Assembly: GCA_038226175.1 (NCBI GenBank)
Contig: JBBRQP010000014.1
Location: 1-50,336, forward strand
Direction: 5' to 3'
From: JBBRQP01 sp038226175
GTDB taxonomy: Bacteria > Cyanobacteriota > Cyanobacteriia > Gloeobacterales > Anthocerotibacteraceae
Length of the DNA: 50,336 nucleotides
A model generated the notes under the pieces. That model had not been told where the DNA came from and did not search any database. It was given only the letters and a program-made list of their open reading frames with translations. How positions within the stretch are numbered: the stretch's first letter is position 1; each line of letters opens with the position of its first letter. Positions 24,245-32,480 of this stretch are shown here, one piece after another. The position numbers were made by a program, and so were the translations under genes.

Positions 24245-26155
24245 ATGACCCCGACCTTGGGCGTACCTCTGACCCTAAATTATTACCAACTACTGAATGT
24301 GCCTGCGACCGCAAGCCCTGAGCAAATCGAACAAACCTATCAGGATCGTGGACAACAACAACCACGCCCAGAGTTTTCGGCTGAAGTGCGTCAAGCTCGT
24401 CAAGAACTCTTAGATCAAGCCTATGGTGTATTGCATAATCCTGAAGAGCGCACCGCCTATGATCAGACTTTGCTGACGACTCCGCCCCGTCTCACCCTGC
24501 TCAATCAACAGCGGGTCGCAGGATTACTATTATTACTCGAAGCTGGACAAGTAGCGATAGTCTTAGAAGATACGCCTCAAATTAATAGCCTCAGCGATGG
24601 GCCTCTGGTTTTAGCCTTAGCCCATCGGGACTTGGCTGCCGAACTCAGTCAAGGCAACCAAATCGCTGCGGCTGTCCACGAAATTCAAAAAGCGCAAACT
24701 TTATTACACAGCCGATATCCAACTCTAGAGCGTGAGCTAGCTGACCGCTTACGGGCACTGCGTCCACGTTGGATTTTAATCCTGCTGGATGGCAAAGACA
24801 CCCCACGTACACCCGCAGAAGAAAAAACAGTGCGTCACCTCGCGCTCCAGCAGTTTACCCATATTTTGCAGGAGCGCGAGGGCATTGAAGGCGCCGGTCA
24901 GGATGGTTCACGCCTTAGCTTAGACCAGTTTTTTCAATTTATCCAAGAATTATTACCGCTTTTGGATGCCCAAGAGCAGCAAGAAATTTTTGCTAACGAG
25001 GCGACCCGGCCTTCGGTTGCGGCTTCTTATCTTGTCTCTCAGGTGATGATCGCCCAAGGCGTTGCCAAGCTTCAGCCTGAGCTGATCCGCCAAGCTCGCG
25101 GCTACCTGATTCGCTTGGCACAACGGCGGGACGTGGCGCTAGAGCTGGCGGTCTGTGCTCTATTGTTAGGGCAAGTTGAGGGCGCAGAACAGGCTCTCAA
25201 ACGTAGTAATGACCGCGATTTGTTGGCCTCAATCAAAAGTTTGTCGGCAGGGTCTGAGGATTTATTGCCAGGATTGTTTCGCTATACCCAAGAGTGGATT
25301 ACCGAACAACTGTTTTCGCAAACCCGCGATTTGAAAACATGTTCGGTTACTTTGCATGACTATTTTGCCAACCCCGTCGTCCAGCAAAGTCTAGAGCAAT
25401 TAGACCAACCTGTCCGTCTTACCGAGTCACCTCCTAGCGAAAATACTGTCTCGACGGGAGCCACCAAACCTACGCCCACCACCGCACCACGGTCTGAGAC
25501 CCGTCGTGGGCGGCGCAAGTTTTCCTTAGTAGCAGGTCTAGGCTTGGCGGCAACGGTGGGCGCCGCCCTTATCTGGTTCATGAGCTCTCGCATCCCACAA
25601 ACTACAACAGCTATCACGCCCACCCTCGAATCCGTCGCGCCCGACGAGGCTGCACCTGTCACCGTAACTCCGGGACGAACGAACGCGCCTGAGCCAAGTC
25701 TGCCGCCATCTAGTGGTATGACTGCTAATGGAGCGACAACACCAGCAGCACCGACTAAGCCAGCAGTACCCATCACGACCTTGGATCGCACCAGTGCCGA
25801 ACAGGTGATTCGTACCTGGCAAGCGGTAAAACAACAGGCTTTGGGTGAAGACCACGATATTAAAGCCTTGGCGCGAATTTTAGACAGCACTCAACGCACG
25901 ATTTGGCAAGACCGTGCCCAAATACTCGCTAAAACCCAGAGCCATTGGCGCTATACCCTACAGGACCTGAGTGTCCGTAAATTCCAAAGCCTCAGCCCTG
26001 AGCGGGTACTTGTTACCGTCCAAATCCAAGAAAAAGCTCAATTTTATCAAAAAGGTCAACTCAAACAAAGCCGTTCGTACGAAAAAACCTACACCCCAAC
26101 CTATCAAATAGAGCGTAAAAACGGTACTTGGCTGATTACGGGTATAGCTCTTTAA
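24245..26155 (+). CDS. ftn2: Cell division protein ZipN/Ftn2 (ARC6 homologue)
   Basis: 636 residues. The N-terminus is a degenerate J-like domain (LNYYQLLNVPATASPEQIEQ, LLDQAYGVLHNPEERTAYD). A helical middle region follows, then a Pro/Thr-rich linker, one transmembrane helix near 430-447 (LVAGLGLAATVGAALIWFM), and the C-terminal IMS domain (AEQVIRTWQAVKQQALGEDH, YQIERKNGTWLITGIAL). This is the cyanobacterial ancestor of plastid ARC6, which anchors FtsZ to the membrane and recruits later division proteins. The last 20 bp overlap the convergent era gene. zipN is the synonym used in some strains. Confidence 0.93.
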   Translation: MTPTLGVPLTLNYYQLLNVPATASPEQIEQTYQDRGQQQPRPEFSAEVRQARQELLDQAYGVLHNPEERTAYDQTLLTTPPRLTLLNQQRVAGLLLLLEAGQVAIVLEDTPQINSLSDGPLVLALAHRDLAAELSQGNQIAAAVHEIQKAQTLLHSRYPTLERELADRLRALRPRWILILLDGKDTPRTPAEEKTVRHLALQQFTHILQEREGIEGAGQDGSRLSLDQFFQFIQELLPLLDAQEQQEIFANEATRPSVAASYLVSQVMIAQGVAKLQPELIRQARGYLIRLAQRRDVALELAVCALLLGQVEGAEQALKRSNDRDLLASIKSLSAGSEDLLPGLFRYTQEWITEQLFSQTRDLKTCSVTLHDYFANPVVQQSLEQLDQPVRLTESPPSENTVSTGATKPTPTTAPRSETRRGRRKFSLVAGLGLAATVGAALIWFMSSRIPQTTTAITPTLESVAPDEAAPVTVTPGRTNAPEPSLPPSSGMTANGATTPAAPTKPAVPITTLDRTSAEQVIRTWQAVKQQALGEDHDIKALARILDSTQRTIWQDRAQILAKTQSHWRYTLQDLSVRKFQSLSPERVLVTVQIQEKAQFYQKGQLKQSRSYEKTYTPTYQIERKNGTWLITGIAL

Positions 26156-27038
26156 TTTGCCGTAGATCCCGCCGCCAATGGGCTGCGACTTTTACAAAAA
26201 TTTCTAGGTGAACTTTAGTTTGTAATAGTTGTTCCATACCTAGCCGAGCCTCGGTGCCAATAGCTTTGAGCATTTGCCCACCTTTGCCAATAATGATCCC
26301 TTTTTGCGAATCACGCTCGACTTGGATCACCGCCCGGATCCGAGTTATTTTGGGTAATTCTTCCATTTGCTCGATGATCACCGCAACAGCATGGGGAATT
26401 TCTTCGTTAGTGTAATGCAGCACCTGTTCGCGGATCAGTTCAGCACAGATCGTGCGCTCAGTTTGATCGGTAAATTGCTCAGGTGAATAATAATAAGGCC
26501 CCTCCGGTAATAGAGCTTCTAGCCCATCCAAAAATTCGGTGATCCCTAGATTATCGTGGGCTGATACTCCATAGCAGGGTACAGGTTCAGGCCACAAAGC
26601 CTGGTAGTCGGCAACCTGTCGCCGATAGCCAGGGTCTAAATCCACTTTATTTAACGCCATAACGACCGGCACGCCAGGGGGCAATAGGGTTGTAGCAATA
26701 CGGCGATCACCCGCGCCGACGGCTTGTGAAGCATCGCCCACAAAGACCACCACATCGGCTTGACTCAAGGTGGTTTGCGCAGTTTGGACAAGGCGTTCGC
26801 CTAGGTGATGGCGTGGCTTGTGGATGCCGGGTGTATCCACAAAAATGAGTTGACTCGCAGGTCTAGTGACGATGCCTTGGATCGCATGGCGCGTGGTCTG
26901 AGCCACCGGAGAAGTAATAGCAACACGTTCACCAAGTATGCGATTTAGCAAGGTTGACTTCCCGACATTGGGCCGTCCGACAAGTGCTACAAAGCCTGAG
27001 CGGAAGCCCTCAGGGGCAGCAGGAATAAGTTCACTCAT
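26136..27038 (-). CDS. era: GTPase Era
   Basis: 300 residues. G1 is GRPNVGKST (21-29), G3 DTPGIHKPRHHLGE, G4 NKVD, and G5 SAHD. A C-terminal KH domain contains RAVIQVERDSQKGIIIGKGG with the GKGG loop. Era binds the 3' end of 16S rRNA and acts in 30S maturation. The family length is normal. Its ATG overlaps the stop of the pentapeptide-repeat gene as ATGA, so era is the third gene of a coupled run: DUF3084 protein, pentapeptide protein, era. The 3' end overlaps zipN by 20 bp. Confidence 0.96.
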   Translation of the reverse strand: MSELIPAAPEGFRSGFVALVGRPNVGKSTLLNRILGERVAITSPVAQTTRHAIQGIVTRPASQLIFVDTPGIHKPRHHLGERLVQTAQTTLSQADVVVFVGDASQAVGAGDRRIATTLLPPGVPVVMALNKVDLDPGYRRQVADYQALWPEPVPCYGVSAHDNLGITEFLDGLEALLPEGPYYYSPEQFTDQTERTICAELIREQVLHYTNEEIPHAVAVIIEQMEELPKITRIRAVIQVERDSQKGIIIGKGGQMLKAIGTEARLGMEQLLQTKVHLEIFVKVAAHWRRDLRQIKELYP

Positions 27039-27571
27039 TTGGTAGGACAGCCAAGGGTAACTCGGGTGCTGTGTTTGGTGACAGGATTGGTGCCGATAGC
27101 AATTTTGCAGAGGTCGGGAAGTGCCCAGCTATCAAGGACGGCACCTGTAAAATCAGCGCCTTTGATCGTAGCACCCCGAAAATCAGCGCCATTGAGGATA
27201 GCATCGGTAAAAATAGCATTATCTAATTTGGCATTGACAATTTTGATCCGGTCGAGGATCGCCCCACTAAAATTAGCCCCCTGCAAATTGGCGCCGGTCA
27301 TATTGGCTCCGCTAAAAACTGCCGCAGTTAAATTAGTATTCTGAAAATTGATGCGCTTCAAAGTAGCCCGCGTAAATGTGTAACGGCTGAGATTTTTATT
27401 AGAGAAATCTTTGCCACTTTGGTTGCTTGATGAGTAATTGTACTGAACTTTTTGAGCCAAGACGGGCAGAGCAATCATCCCAAATGAGAGGCTAAGGCAA
27501 ATTAAACGCGGTAACACAGGTGCAGCAATGTTCATAACCAACCCAGAGATACTTCTATTCTCGCTGATCAT
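27035..27571 (-). CDS. Exported pentapeptide-repeat protein
   Basis: 178 residues. A signal peptide (CLSLSFGMIALPVLAQ) directs it out of the cytoplasm. The mature part consists of A(D/N)LXX pentapeptide repeats: FSGANMTGANLQGANFSGAI, ADFRGATIKGADFTGAV. These fold into a right-handed quadrilateral beta-helix. Cyanobacteria have many such proteins, mostly without assigned roles, including lumenal ones. The start at 27571 overlaps the previous stop as ATGA; ATG at 27535 would give a shorter signal peptide. The last residues (CKIAIGTNPVTKHSTRVTLG) follow the repeats. Confidence 0.88.
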   Translation of the reverse strand: MISENRSISGLVMNIAAPVLPRLICLSLSFGMIALPVLAQKVQYNYSSSNQSGKDFSNKNLSRYTFTRATLKRINFQNTNLTAAVFSGANMTGANLQGANFSGAILDRIKIVNAKLDNAIFTDAILNGADFRGATIKGADFTGAVLDSWALPDLCKIAIGTNPVTKHSTRVTLGCPTK

Positions 27572-28911
27572 GTGGCCTGTGCTAGGACTTTTCCATTTTG
27601 GAGTACCAAGATACTTAACATTAGTGGGCCACTGGTATAGATACTATCAGCGGTGACCGCTTGGACAACAACCGAACCGTGATACTTTTGCAAGCTAGCT
27701 AATAGTTGACTATAGGCTTCGGGGTCAGCAGGAAAAGACCCTATTTTGCCATCACCACTAGGAAGAATGCCCTCAGAACGCGCCCGAGTACTGGCTTGTT
27801 GTAAGAGTTGGGCAAATACTGTCGTCAATTTTTCCGGATCCTGAGGTAACGCGATTTCTCGGCTTGCCATAATTTCTCCGCGGTCAAAAAGAATAGCATT
27901 GGTTATGACCGTGCCGTAAGTGAGCACAGGTTCATCTTTGAGGACATTGAGGGCGGCTCGAATTTGAATAATCTTTTCCTGCTGAGGATTTTGAGCAAGC
28001 AAGTCGAGGATTCTATCTACTTCTTTAGGGTAAATTAAGACAGCACGGTTAGTTTTTTCGTAGGTCACTGAACCCCGTTTACGCGCTTCGAGTTCGGCGC
28101 CAGCTAAGAGATTTTCTAGAAGTGTACGGTGCTGAGTCAGACTCAATCCGCCGCGCATCAGCCCAGTTGCTAGTACTTCTTTGGCGGTAATGATTACGCT
28201 GCGTTCGCGCAAATCGACAACCCCAGCAATAAGTTCTTGATTTCTGGTATCGAGCCGGCTTAATTCACGGCGGCTGAGGTCAAGGGATTTGCCGAGATTT
28301 TGGTTGCTCGCCAACAATTGATTTTGTTGTTGACGTAGATTCAACTCTTGTTTTTTGAGCTTGGCGACGAGGATTTGGGCATGAGAAAGATTACGACGTG
28401 CTTGTACTACTTGGGATTGGGCTTGCGTAGCTTGGCGGGTAGTTGCTCTAGAACGCTGTTGCATCACGGTCACTTGACCTTGTAAGGTAACTAATTTTTG
28501 TTGGGCAAGGAGTTGATTGCGTTTTGCTGATTGTTCTTTAGTTTTAGTTAGATTGAGTTGTTGTTGTAATTGTTCGAGCTGAGCTTCCGCTTTAATGCGT
28601 TGTTGTTGGGTTGTGGCGAGTTCAGTACGGATTGCTTGCTTTTGACTACGGGCATCTTCGAGATCAGCTTTAAGGGCATCAAGTTGAAACAAGCCTTCGC
28701 GCACCTTGCCATCAACCAGTAAAATCGTGCCCACAGTGACGCCAGCAATCACCATCCCTGTCACAAATGCGGCTACCGAGGCCGTATCTTTGGGTCTAAG
28801 CCCCCAGACACTCAGTTTTAGTTTGCCAACCTTAAATCCCAAGCGATCGCCGAGCGTTGCTAAAGCACCCCCCAGCAGCAAAATCACCAGAATTAACCAA
28901 TAGCCTGACAT
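27568..28911 (-). CDS. DUF3084 coiled-coil membrane protein
   Basis: 447 residues. Two N-terminal transmembrane helices (YWLILVILLLGGALATLGD and VAAFVTGMVIAGVTVGTILL) are separated by the family signature GKLKLSVWGLRPKDTAS. A long Gln-rich coiled coil (about 75-235) and a soluble C-terminal domain follow. This is the DUF3084 family, well conserved in cyanobacteria and also found elsewhere; function unknown. It is the first gene of a translationally coupled cluster with the pentapeptide-repeat protein and era. The layout resembles a membrane-tethered scaffold, which is inference. Confidence 0.88.
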   Translation of the reverse strand: MSGYWLILVILLLGGALATLGDRLGFKVGKLKLSVWGLRPKDTASVAAFVTGMVIAGVTVGTILLVDGKVREGLFQLDALKADLEDARSQKQAIRTELATTQQQRIKAEAQLEQLQQQLNLTKTKEQSAKRNQLLAQQKLVTLQGQVTVMQQRSRATTRQATQAQSQVVQARRNLSHAQILVAKLKKQELNLRQQQNQLLASNQNLGKSLDLSRRELSRLDTRNQELIAGVVDLRERSVIITAKEVLATGLMRGGLSLTQHRTLLENLLAGAELEARKRGSVTYEKTNRAVLIYPKEVDRILDLLAQNPQQEKIIQIRAALNVLKDEPVLTYGTVITNAILFDRGEIMASREIALPQDPEKLTTVFAQLLQQASTRARSEGILPSGDGKIGSFPADPEAYSQLLASLQKYHGSVVVQAVTADSIYTSGPLMLSILVLQNGKVLAQAT

Positions 28912-29060
28912 AGACCCACACCCTTGTAAGCAAATACTATCCGATCATGTAAAATCTGTGACAGATAGATCCACAACTTTAGCAAGTCTTTTGGCTCTTA
29001 AAACATAGGACTAGGTCTAGTTGCAGGCCAATCACCATATTTAGTGCTAACCGTGCGAGT

Positions 29061-29074
29061 GTAACTGTTTATAC
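29061..29074. promoter_or_regulatory. NtcA-type GTA-N8-TAC match upstream of rbcR
   Basis: GTAACTGTTTATAC matches the NtcA consensus and lies 45 bp before the ATG of rbcR. A TAAGAT at 29093-29098 is a possible -10 box, but only 18 bp away instead of the usual 22-23. The region to the start is very AT-rich. One chance match in intergenic DNA of this window would be expected, so this is weak. Confidence 0.3.
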
Positions 29075-29118
29075 TAATATGTTATATTTAGTTAAGATTT
29101 CATAGGAAATTGTTATCA

Positions 29119-30093
29119 ATGTCCTTCACTTTAGAGCAGCTACGGATTCTACAGGCCATTGTGGAGCAGGGAAGTTTCAAACGGGCAGCAGAGGTGATGT
29201 ATATATCCCAACCTGCCGTTAGTCTCCAGATTCAAAATCTAGAAAAAACCCTCGGCGTCCCAATTTTTGATCGGGCAGGGCGTAAGGCTGAACTTACGCA
29301 AGCCGGGCGGTTATTAGTCGAGTATGCCAATCGCTTACTCAATCTCACCGAAGAAGCTCGACGCGCCATCGAAGACTTGGATCGCTTACATGGCGGTAGT
29401 CTGACGATCGGGGCTTCGCAGACAACGGGGACTTATTTGATGCCGCGTCTAATCGGCATTTTTCGACAGCAGTATCCAGAAGTATCGTTGCAACTGCATG
29501 TATTATCGACGAGGCGCACGGCCTATGGGGTTTTGGAAGGCCGCTTTGATCTCGGGGTTGTAGGCGGAGAAGTCCCAGAAGAGATGAATGAACGGTTGGA
29601 GGTACAAGCCTTTGCCGAAGATGCTTTGGTGCTCGTTGTACCAACAGGACATGAGCTGAGCCAGCGGGATATCGTCACCACCAATGACCTCTACGACCTC
29701 AAATTTATTGCTCTTGATCCAGCTTCCACAACCCGACGGGTTATTGATCATGTACTACGCCAATCTGGGGTTGAAACCCATAATCTGCGTATTGAAATGG
29801 AGTTGAGCTCACTCGAAGCCATTAAAACAGCAGTTCAAGCTGGTTTGGGAGTGGGGTTTGTATCAACAACAGCGATTGATAAAGAGTTGTCACTTGGGGT
29901 CTTGCAGCAGATCAAAATTCAAGACTTACAGATGCATCGCCGCCTTCATTTACTGTGGGATCGTGACCGCTATATGCCGCGCGCTGCCCAGATTTTCCGT
30001 AACGAAATCCTCCCTCATGCCTGGAAATTGATTTCTTTATTTCCCAAAGATGGCCCCGCTCCTGCGATACCTGAAGCCATAGCCCGACGTTGA
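29119..30093 (+). CDS. rbcR: LysR-type regulator RbcR
   Basis: 324 residues from the ATG at 29119; the frame opens at a TTG at 29110 but the AGGA spacing suits the ATG. The winged helix-turn-helix has the family text FTLEQLRILQAIVEQGSFKR, YISQPAVSLQIQNLEKTLGV and FDRAGRKAELTQAG. The effector-binding domain follows. Among cyanobacterial LysR proteins (RbcR, NdhR/CcmR, CmpR) this fits RbcR, the near-universal regulator of RuBisCO and carbon-concentrating genes, also present on plastid genomes. It stands alone; no rbcL is near. Confidence 0.85.
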   Translation: MSFTLEQLRILQAIVEQGSFKRAAEVMYISQPAVSLQIQNLEKTLGVPIFDRAGRKAELTQAGRLLVEYANRLLNLTEEARRAIEDLDRLHGGSLTIGASQTTGTYLMPRLIGIFRQQYPEVSLQLHVLSTRRTAYGVLEGRFDLGVVGGEVPEEMNERLEVQAFAEDALVLVVPTGHELSQRDIVTTNDLYDLKFIALDPASTTRRVIDHVLRQSGVETHNLRIEMELSSLEAIKTAVQAGLGVGFVSTTAIDKELSLGVLQQIKIQDLQMHRRLHLLWDRDRYMPRAAQIFRNEILPHAWKLISLFPKDGPAPAIPEAIARR

Positions 30094-30257
30094 GGAAGAT
30101 TAAGAAAAGCCGCTCGGTCTTGGCTAAAGAATTTGAGTTTGCATGTGACAAGCTGCCGCTGAACGGGTATGGGTTATCACTTCTTGCTTCTATAAAAGGT
30201 ACAAACCTGCTTAAGCCAGTTGGATCGCTGAACCTAGAATCTCCATCTCTTTAGAGC

Positions 30258-30273
30258 AGGGAGTGTCAAAATG
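30258..30273 (+). promoter_or_regulatory. Strong ribosome-binding site with out-of-frame ATG before pgsA
   Basis: GCAGGGAG near 30257-30262 stands 7-8 nt before an ATG at 30271, an ideal initiation site. That ATG opens a 69-codon frame offset by one base from pgsA and overlapping it. The best pgsA ATG (30299) has no comparable signal. The site may serve a leader peptide, or a frameshift may separate it from pgsA. Confidence 0.5.
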
Positions 30274-30298
30274 AAAGAGATTTTTGTGGTGTATCAAG

Positions 30299-30802
30299 AT
30301 GGTCATAGGCACAAAAATCAATCTGCCGACCTGGATTACGCTGACGCGCCTTTTGGCTGTACCTGGTTTATTTTTTTTACTCGTTCATCCCACAGAGTCC
30401 CAACGCTGGTGGGCAACAGCTATTTTTTTGGTTGCTGCCTCAACGGATTGGTTAGATGGCTATTTGGCACGACGGCTTAATCAAGTGACAGAGTTGGGTA
30501 AATTTCTTGACCCCTTAGTCGATAAATTATTGATTCTAGCCCCGCTTTTAATTTTGGTAGGTTTTGGCGAAGTTCCCGCTTGGGGGGTATTTTTAATTTT
30601 GTTACGCGAACTCGGTATCGCAGGCTGGCGGGTCAATCAAACAACGATTACTGGGGCAAACTGGGCCGGTAAACTCAAAACTGTCGTGCAAATTATCGCG
30701 ATTACCGCACTTTTGTTGCACCTTCCCGGTGCCATTTGGCTTTTCTGGCTAGCTGTGGCACTGACTCTCTGGTCAGGCTGGAATTACTTGCGCCCTAGTT
30801 GA
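30299..30802 (+). CDS. pgsA: CDP-diacylglycerol-glycerol-3-phosphate phosphatidyltransferase
   Basis: 167 residues from the ATG at 30299. PgsA makes phosphatidylglycerol phosphate, precursor of phosphatidylglycerol, the only phospholipid of cyanobacterial thylakoids. The CDP-alcohol signature DGX2ARX8GX3DX3D is intact in DWLDGYLARRLNQVTELGKF and LDPLVDKL. The N-terminus INLPTWITLTRLLAVPGLFF is typical, and about five hydrophobic helices are present. In-frame codons extend to a TTG at 30284. A much better initiation site lies upstream but in another frame. A G/C-rich hairpin follows the stop. Confidence 0.92.
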   Translation: MVIGTKINLPTWITLTRLLAVPGLFFLLVHPTESQRWWATAIFLVAASTDWLDGYLARRLNQVTELGKFLDPLVDKLLILAPLLILVGFGEVPAWGVFLILLRELGIAGWRVNQTTITGANWAGKLKTVVQIIAITALLLHLPGAIWLFWLAVALTLWSGWNYLRPS

Positions 30803-30832
30803 GCTTGCCCCCCGCCCCAATGCTGGGGGCTT
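30803..30832 (+). repeat. GC-rich hairpin related to the MITE-like repeat, or pgsA terminator
   Basis: Right after the pgsA stop, GCCCCCCGCCCCAATGCTGG and the following GGGC can fold into a stem of five or six C-G pairs. The sequence resembles the left arm of the element at 19535 (CCCCCCCGCCCCATAAATGGGG). There is no U-run, so classical intrinsic termination is uncertain. No matching right arm is visible before 30957. Confidence 0.4.
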
Positions 30833-30957
30833 CGACTACCTAACTAGATCACGAATGAGCTTAAATTTAATGCCTCGTTATTGAGGTATCAACGCTATTA
30901 TTTTGGCATCGCAAGATTTTGGGCTTAAAATTTAGATAACCGTCTTTTGTTTACTGA

Positions 30958-31257
30958 ATGAACCCTCTCCTACAGTCGATCCTGCGAACTTTGATTCGCA
31001 CACGCTTTTGGGATATTTACCGTCAGCCAGATGAGAAGGTCATGGAAGAGCTAGATGCCACGATTCAGCGTATGTTACAGGTGATTGGCATTGAGGGTAA
31101 TGTTGCAGGATTGAGCTTCAAAGACGGCAAACTTACCATAGAAATTACGGCTGATCGTCCGCCTTGGGTGACCGAAGACGAATGGCAACTGATGGCTCAG
31201 CGTACCGAACGTTTGCGCCGTGATCCAGCTGCATCGGTAGATTTGACCCATACTTGA
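30958..31257 (+). CDS. Conserved small protein of unknown function
   Basis: 99 residues starting at ATG 30958. No signal peptide or membrane segment. The text MNPLLQSILRTLIRTRFWDI, FKDGKLTIEITADRPPWVTE and EWQLMAQRTERLRRDP looks like a compact alpha/beta protein; I recall similar uncharacterised genes in cyanobacteria but no assigned role. gloB begins 10 bp after its stop with its own good ribosome site, so these two are probably co-transcribed. The upstream 155 bp hold the GC-rich hairpin and nothing else I can identify. Confidence 0.65.
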   Translation: MNPLLQSILRTLIRTRFWDIYRQPDEKVMEELDATIQRMLQVIGIEGNVAGLSFKDGKLTIEITADRPPWVTEDEWQLMAQRTERLRRDPAASVDLTHT

Positions 31258-31267
31258 GGGGATTAAC

Positions 31268-32026
31268 ATGGGCTTTGGGGTCGAACGCATTCCCGTTTTG
31301 AGTGACAACTATATTTTTCTTTTACATGACCCGGTTGCTCACACCGCAGCGGTTGTTGATCCCGCCGAAGCTACGCCTGTCTTAACCGTACTCGATCAGT
31401 TGGGTGCAAAACTAACCGCAATTTTTAATACCCATCATCATGGCGATCATGTGGGTGGTAACCGGGGCTTGCTCGCTCAGTTTCCAGAGATTGCAGTCTA
31501 TGGTGGTATCGAGGATCTCGGACGGATTCCGGGTCAGACCATTGCCCTCAAGGATGGCGATCAGGTGCTGTTTGCTGGAGAGACGGCGCAAGTTTTTTTC
31601 ATTCCCGGTCATACCCGTGGTCATATTGCTTATTTTTTCCCAGGTCATCTATTTTGTGGTGATACGTTATTTGGAGCTGGCTGTGGGCGGTTATTTGAGG
31701 GAACAGCACAACAAATGTTTACGTCACTAGAGCGGTTGCGTCACTTGCCTACTGAGACTAAAGTTTGGTGTGCGCATGAATATACTCTGGGTAACTTGCA
31801 GTTTGCCCTCAGTGTCGATGATAACAATGTGGCGCTACAGAATCGCTATCAATCGGCTCAATACCTACGTCGTCATAATCAACCGACTATTCCCAGTACA
31901 ATAGGCTTAGAACAGTTAACCAATCCCTTTTTGCGGGTGACTGAGCTAGCACTGCAACGCTCTAGTGGTGAAACTGACCCCGTACGCGTATTTGCCGCTC
32001 TTCGTTCTCGCAAAGACCACTTCTAA
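31268..32026 (+). CDS. gloB: Hydroxyacylglutathione hydrolase (glyoxalase II)
   Basis: 252 residues. The metallo-beta-lactamase signature is THHHGDHVGG near residue 57, with later metal ligands in FIPGHTRGHIAYFFPGH, FCGDTLFGAGCGRLFEG and CAHEYTLGNLQFAL. The C-terminal helical domain contains the glutathione-binding pattern and ends FAALRSRKDHF, typical of GloB. It hydrolyses S-lactoylglutathione to lactate and glutathione, the second step of methylglyoxal removal. GAGGGG precedes the ATG. A VOC-fold protein follows 28 bp downstream, which could be related, though it is not clearly GloA. Confidence 0.94.
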   Translation: MGFGVERIPVLSDNYIFLLHDPVAHTAAVVDPAEATPVLTVLDQLGAKLTAIFNTHHHGDHVGGNRGLLAQFPEIAVYGGIEDLGRIPGQTIALKDGDQVLFAGETAQVFFIPGHTRGHIAYFFPGHLFCGDTLFGAGCGRLFEGTAQQMFTSLERLRHLPTETKVWCAHEYTLGNLQFALSVDDNNVALQNRYQSAQYLRRHNQPTIPSTIGLEQLTNPFLRVTELALQRSSGETDPVRVFAALRSRKDHF

Positions 32027-32054
32027 AAACTCATTTCTCACAAGACCACCCAAA

Positions 32055-32432
32055 ATGACACCATCTACCTCGACACAATTAAAACGCCTAGGTCATGTCG
32101 CCGTGCGGGTTAAAGATATCCCAGCGGCGGTCAAATTTTATCAAGCGCTGGGCATGGAAGCCGTCTGGCAAGATGTCGATTGGGCTTATGTCAAAGCCGG
32201 GGCAGATGGTTTAGCTTTGCTTGGTCCCTTATATACCCATGCCGATGCGCATTTTGGCTTTATTTTGGCGGATAAGACGGAGCTTGCCGCACGCTTTGAG
32301 ACCCTCAAAGCTGAGGGAGCAGCCTGTTCACCTTTATTAGACCACCGCGATGGCACAAGCTCGTTTTATGCCAAAGATTTAGACGGTAATTTACTCGAAT
32401 TCCTATACGAGCCGCCTGTTTCTGTGGGATAA
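32055..32432 (+). CDS. VOC (glyoxalase/bleomycin-resistance fold) family protein
   Basis: 125 residues from the ATG at 32055. Paired beta-alpha-beta3 modules: LKRLGHVAVRVKDIPAAVKF then YQALGMEAVWQDVDW, and HFGFILADKTELAARF then FYAKDLDGNLLEFLYEP. The His near residue 14 and the Glu in LEFLYE are the usual metal ligands of the fold. The substrate is unknown; the position next to gloB hints at aldehyde or glutathione chemistry. The frame stays open back into gloB, but that region lacks the family. The rplB promoter appears to overlap its stop codon. Confidence 0.82.
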   Translation: MTPSTSTQLKRLGHVAVRVKDIPAAVKFYQALGMEAVWQDVDWAYVKAGADGLALLGPLYTHADAHFGFILADKTELAARFETLKAEGAACSPLLDHRDGTSSFYAKDLDGNLLEFLYEPPVSVG

Positions 32433-32473
32433 TAGCACTTCGTGTCCTGACGGAAAACCTATCGTCAGAGGAG
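32428..32473 (+). promoter_or_regulatory. rplB leader: extended -10 promoter and hairpin before the ribosome site
   Basis: TGGGATAAT at 32425-32433 looks like an extended -10 box overlapping the stop of the VOC gene. CTGACG (32447-32452) and CGTCAG (32463-32468) form a perfect 6-bp stem with a 10-nt loop. The stem ends directly on AGAGGAG, the Shine-Dalgarno sequence of rplB. The stem could hide or present the ribosome site. A role in L2 autoregulation is only a suggestion. Confidence 0.5.
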
Positions 32474-32480
32474 AAACCCC

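Noticed and set aside
25360..25890. 176-codon minus-strand frame opposite zipN
   Set aside because: It lies antisense to the GC-rich linker of zipN, where stops are rare by composition; there is no start signal or recognisable domain.
30271..30480. 69-codon frame overlapping pgsA taken as a gene
   Set aside because: Only its initiation site is convincing. The translation past codon 12 or so is the shifted reading of pgsA, so I list the site, not a protein.
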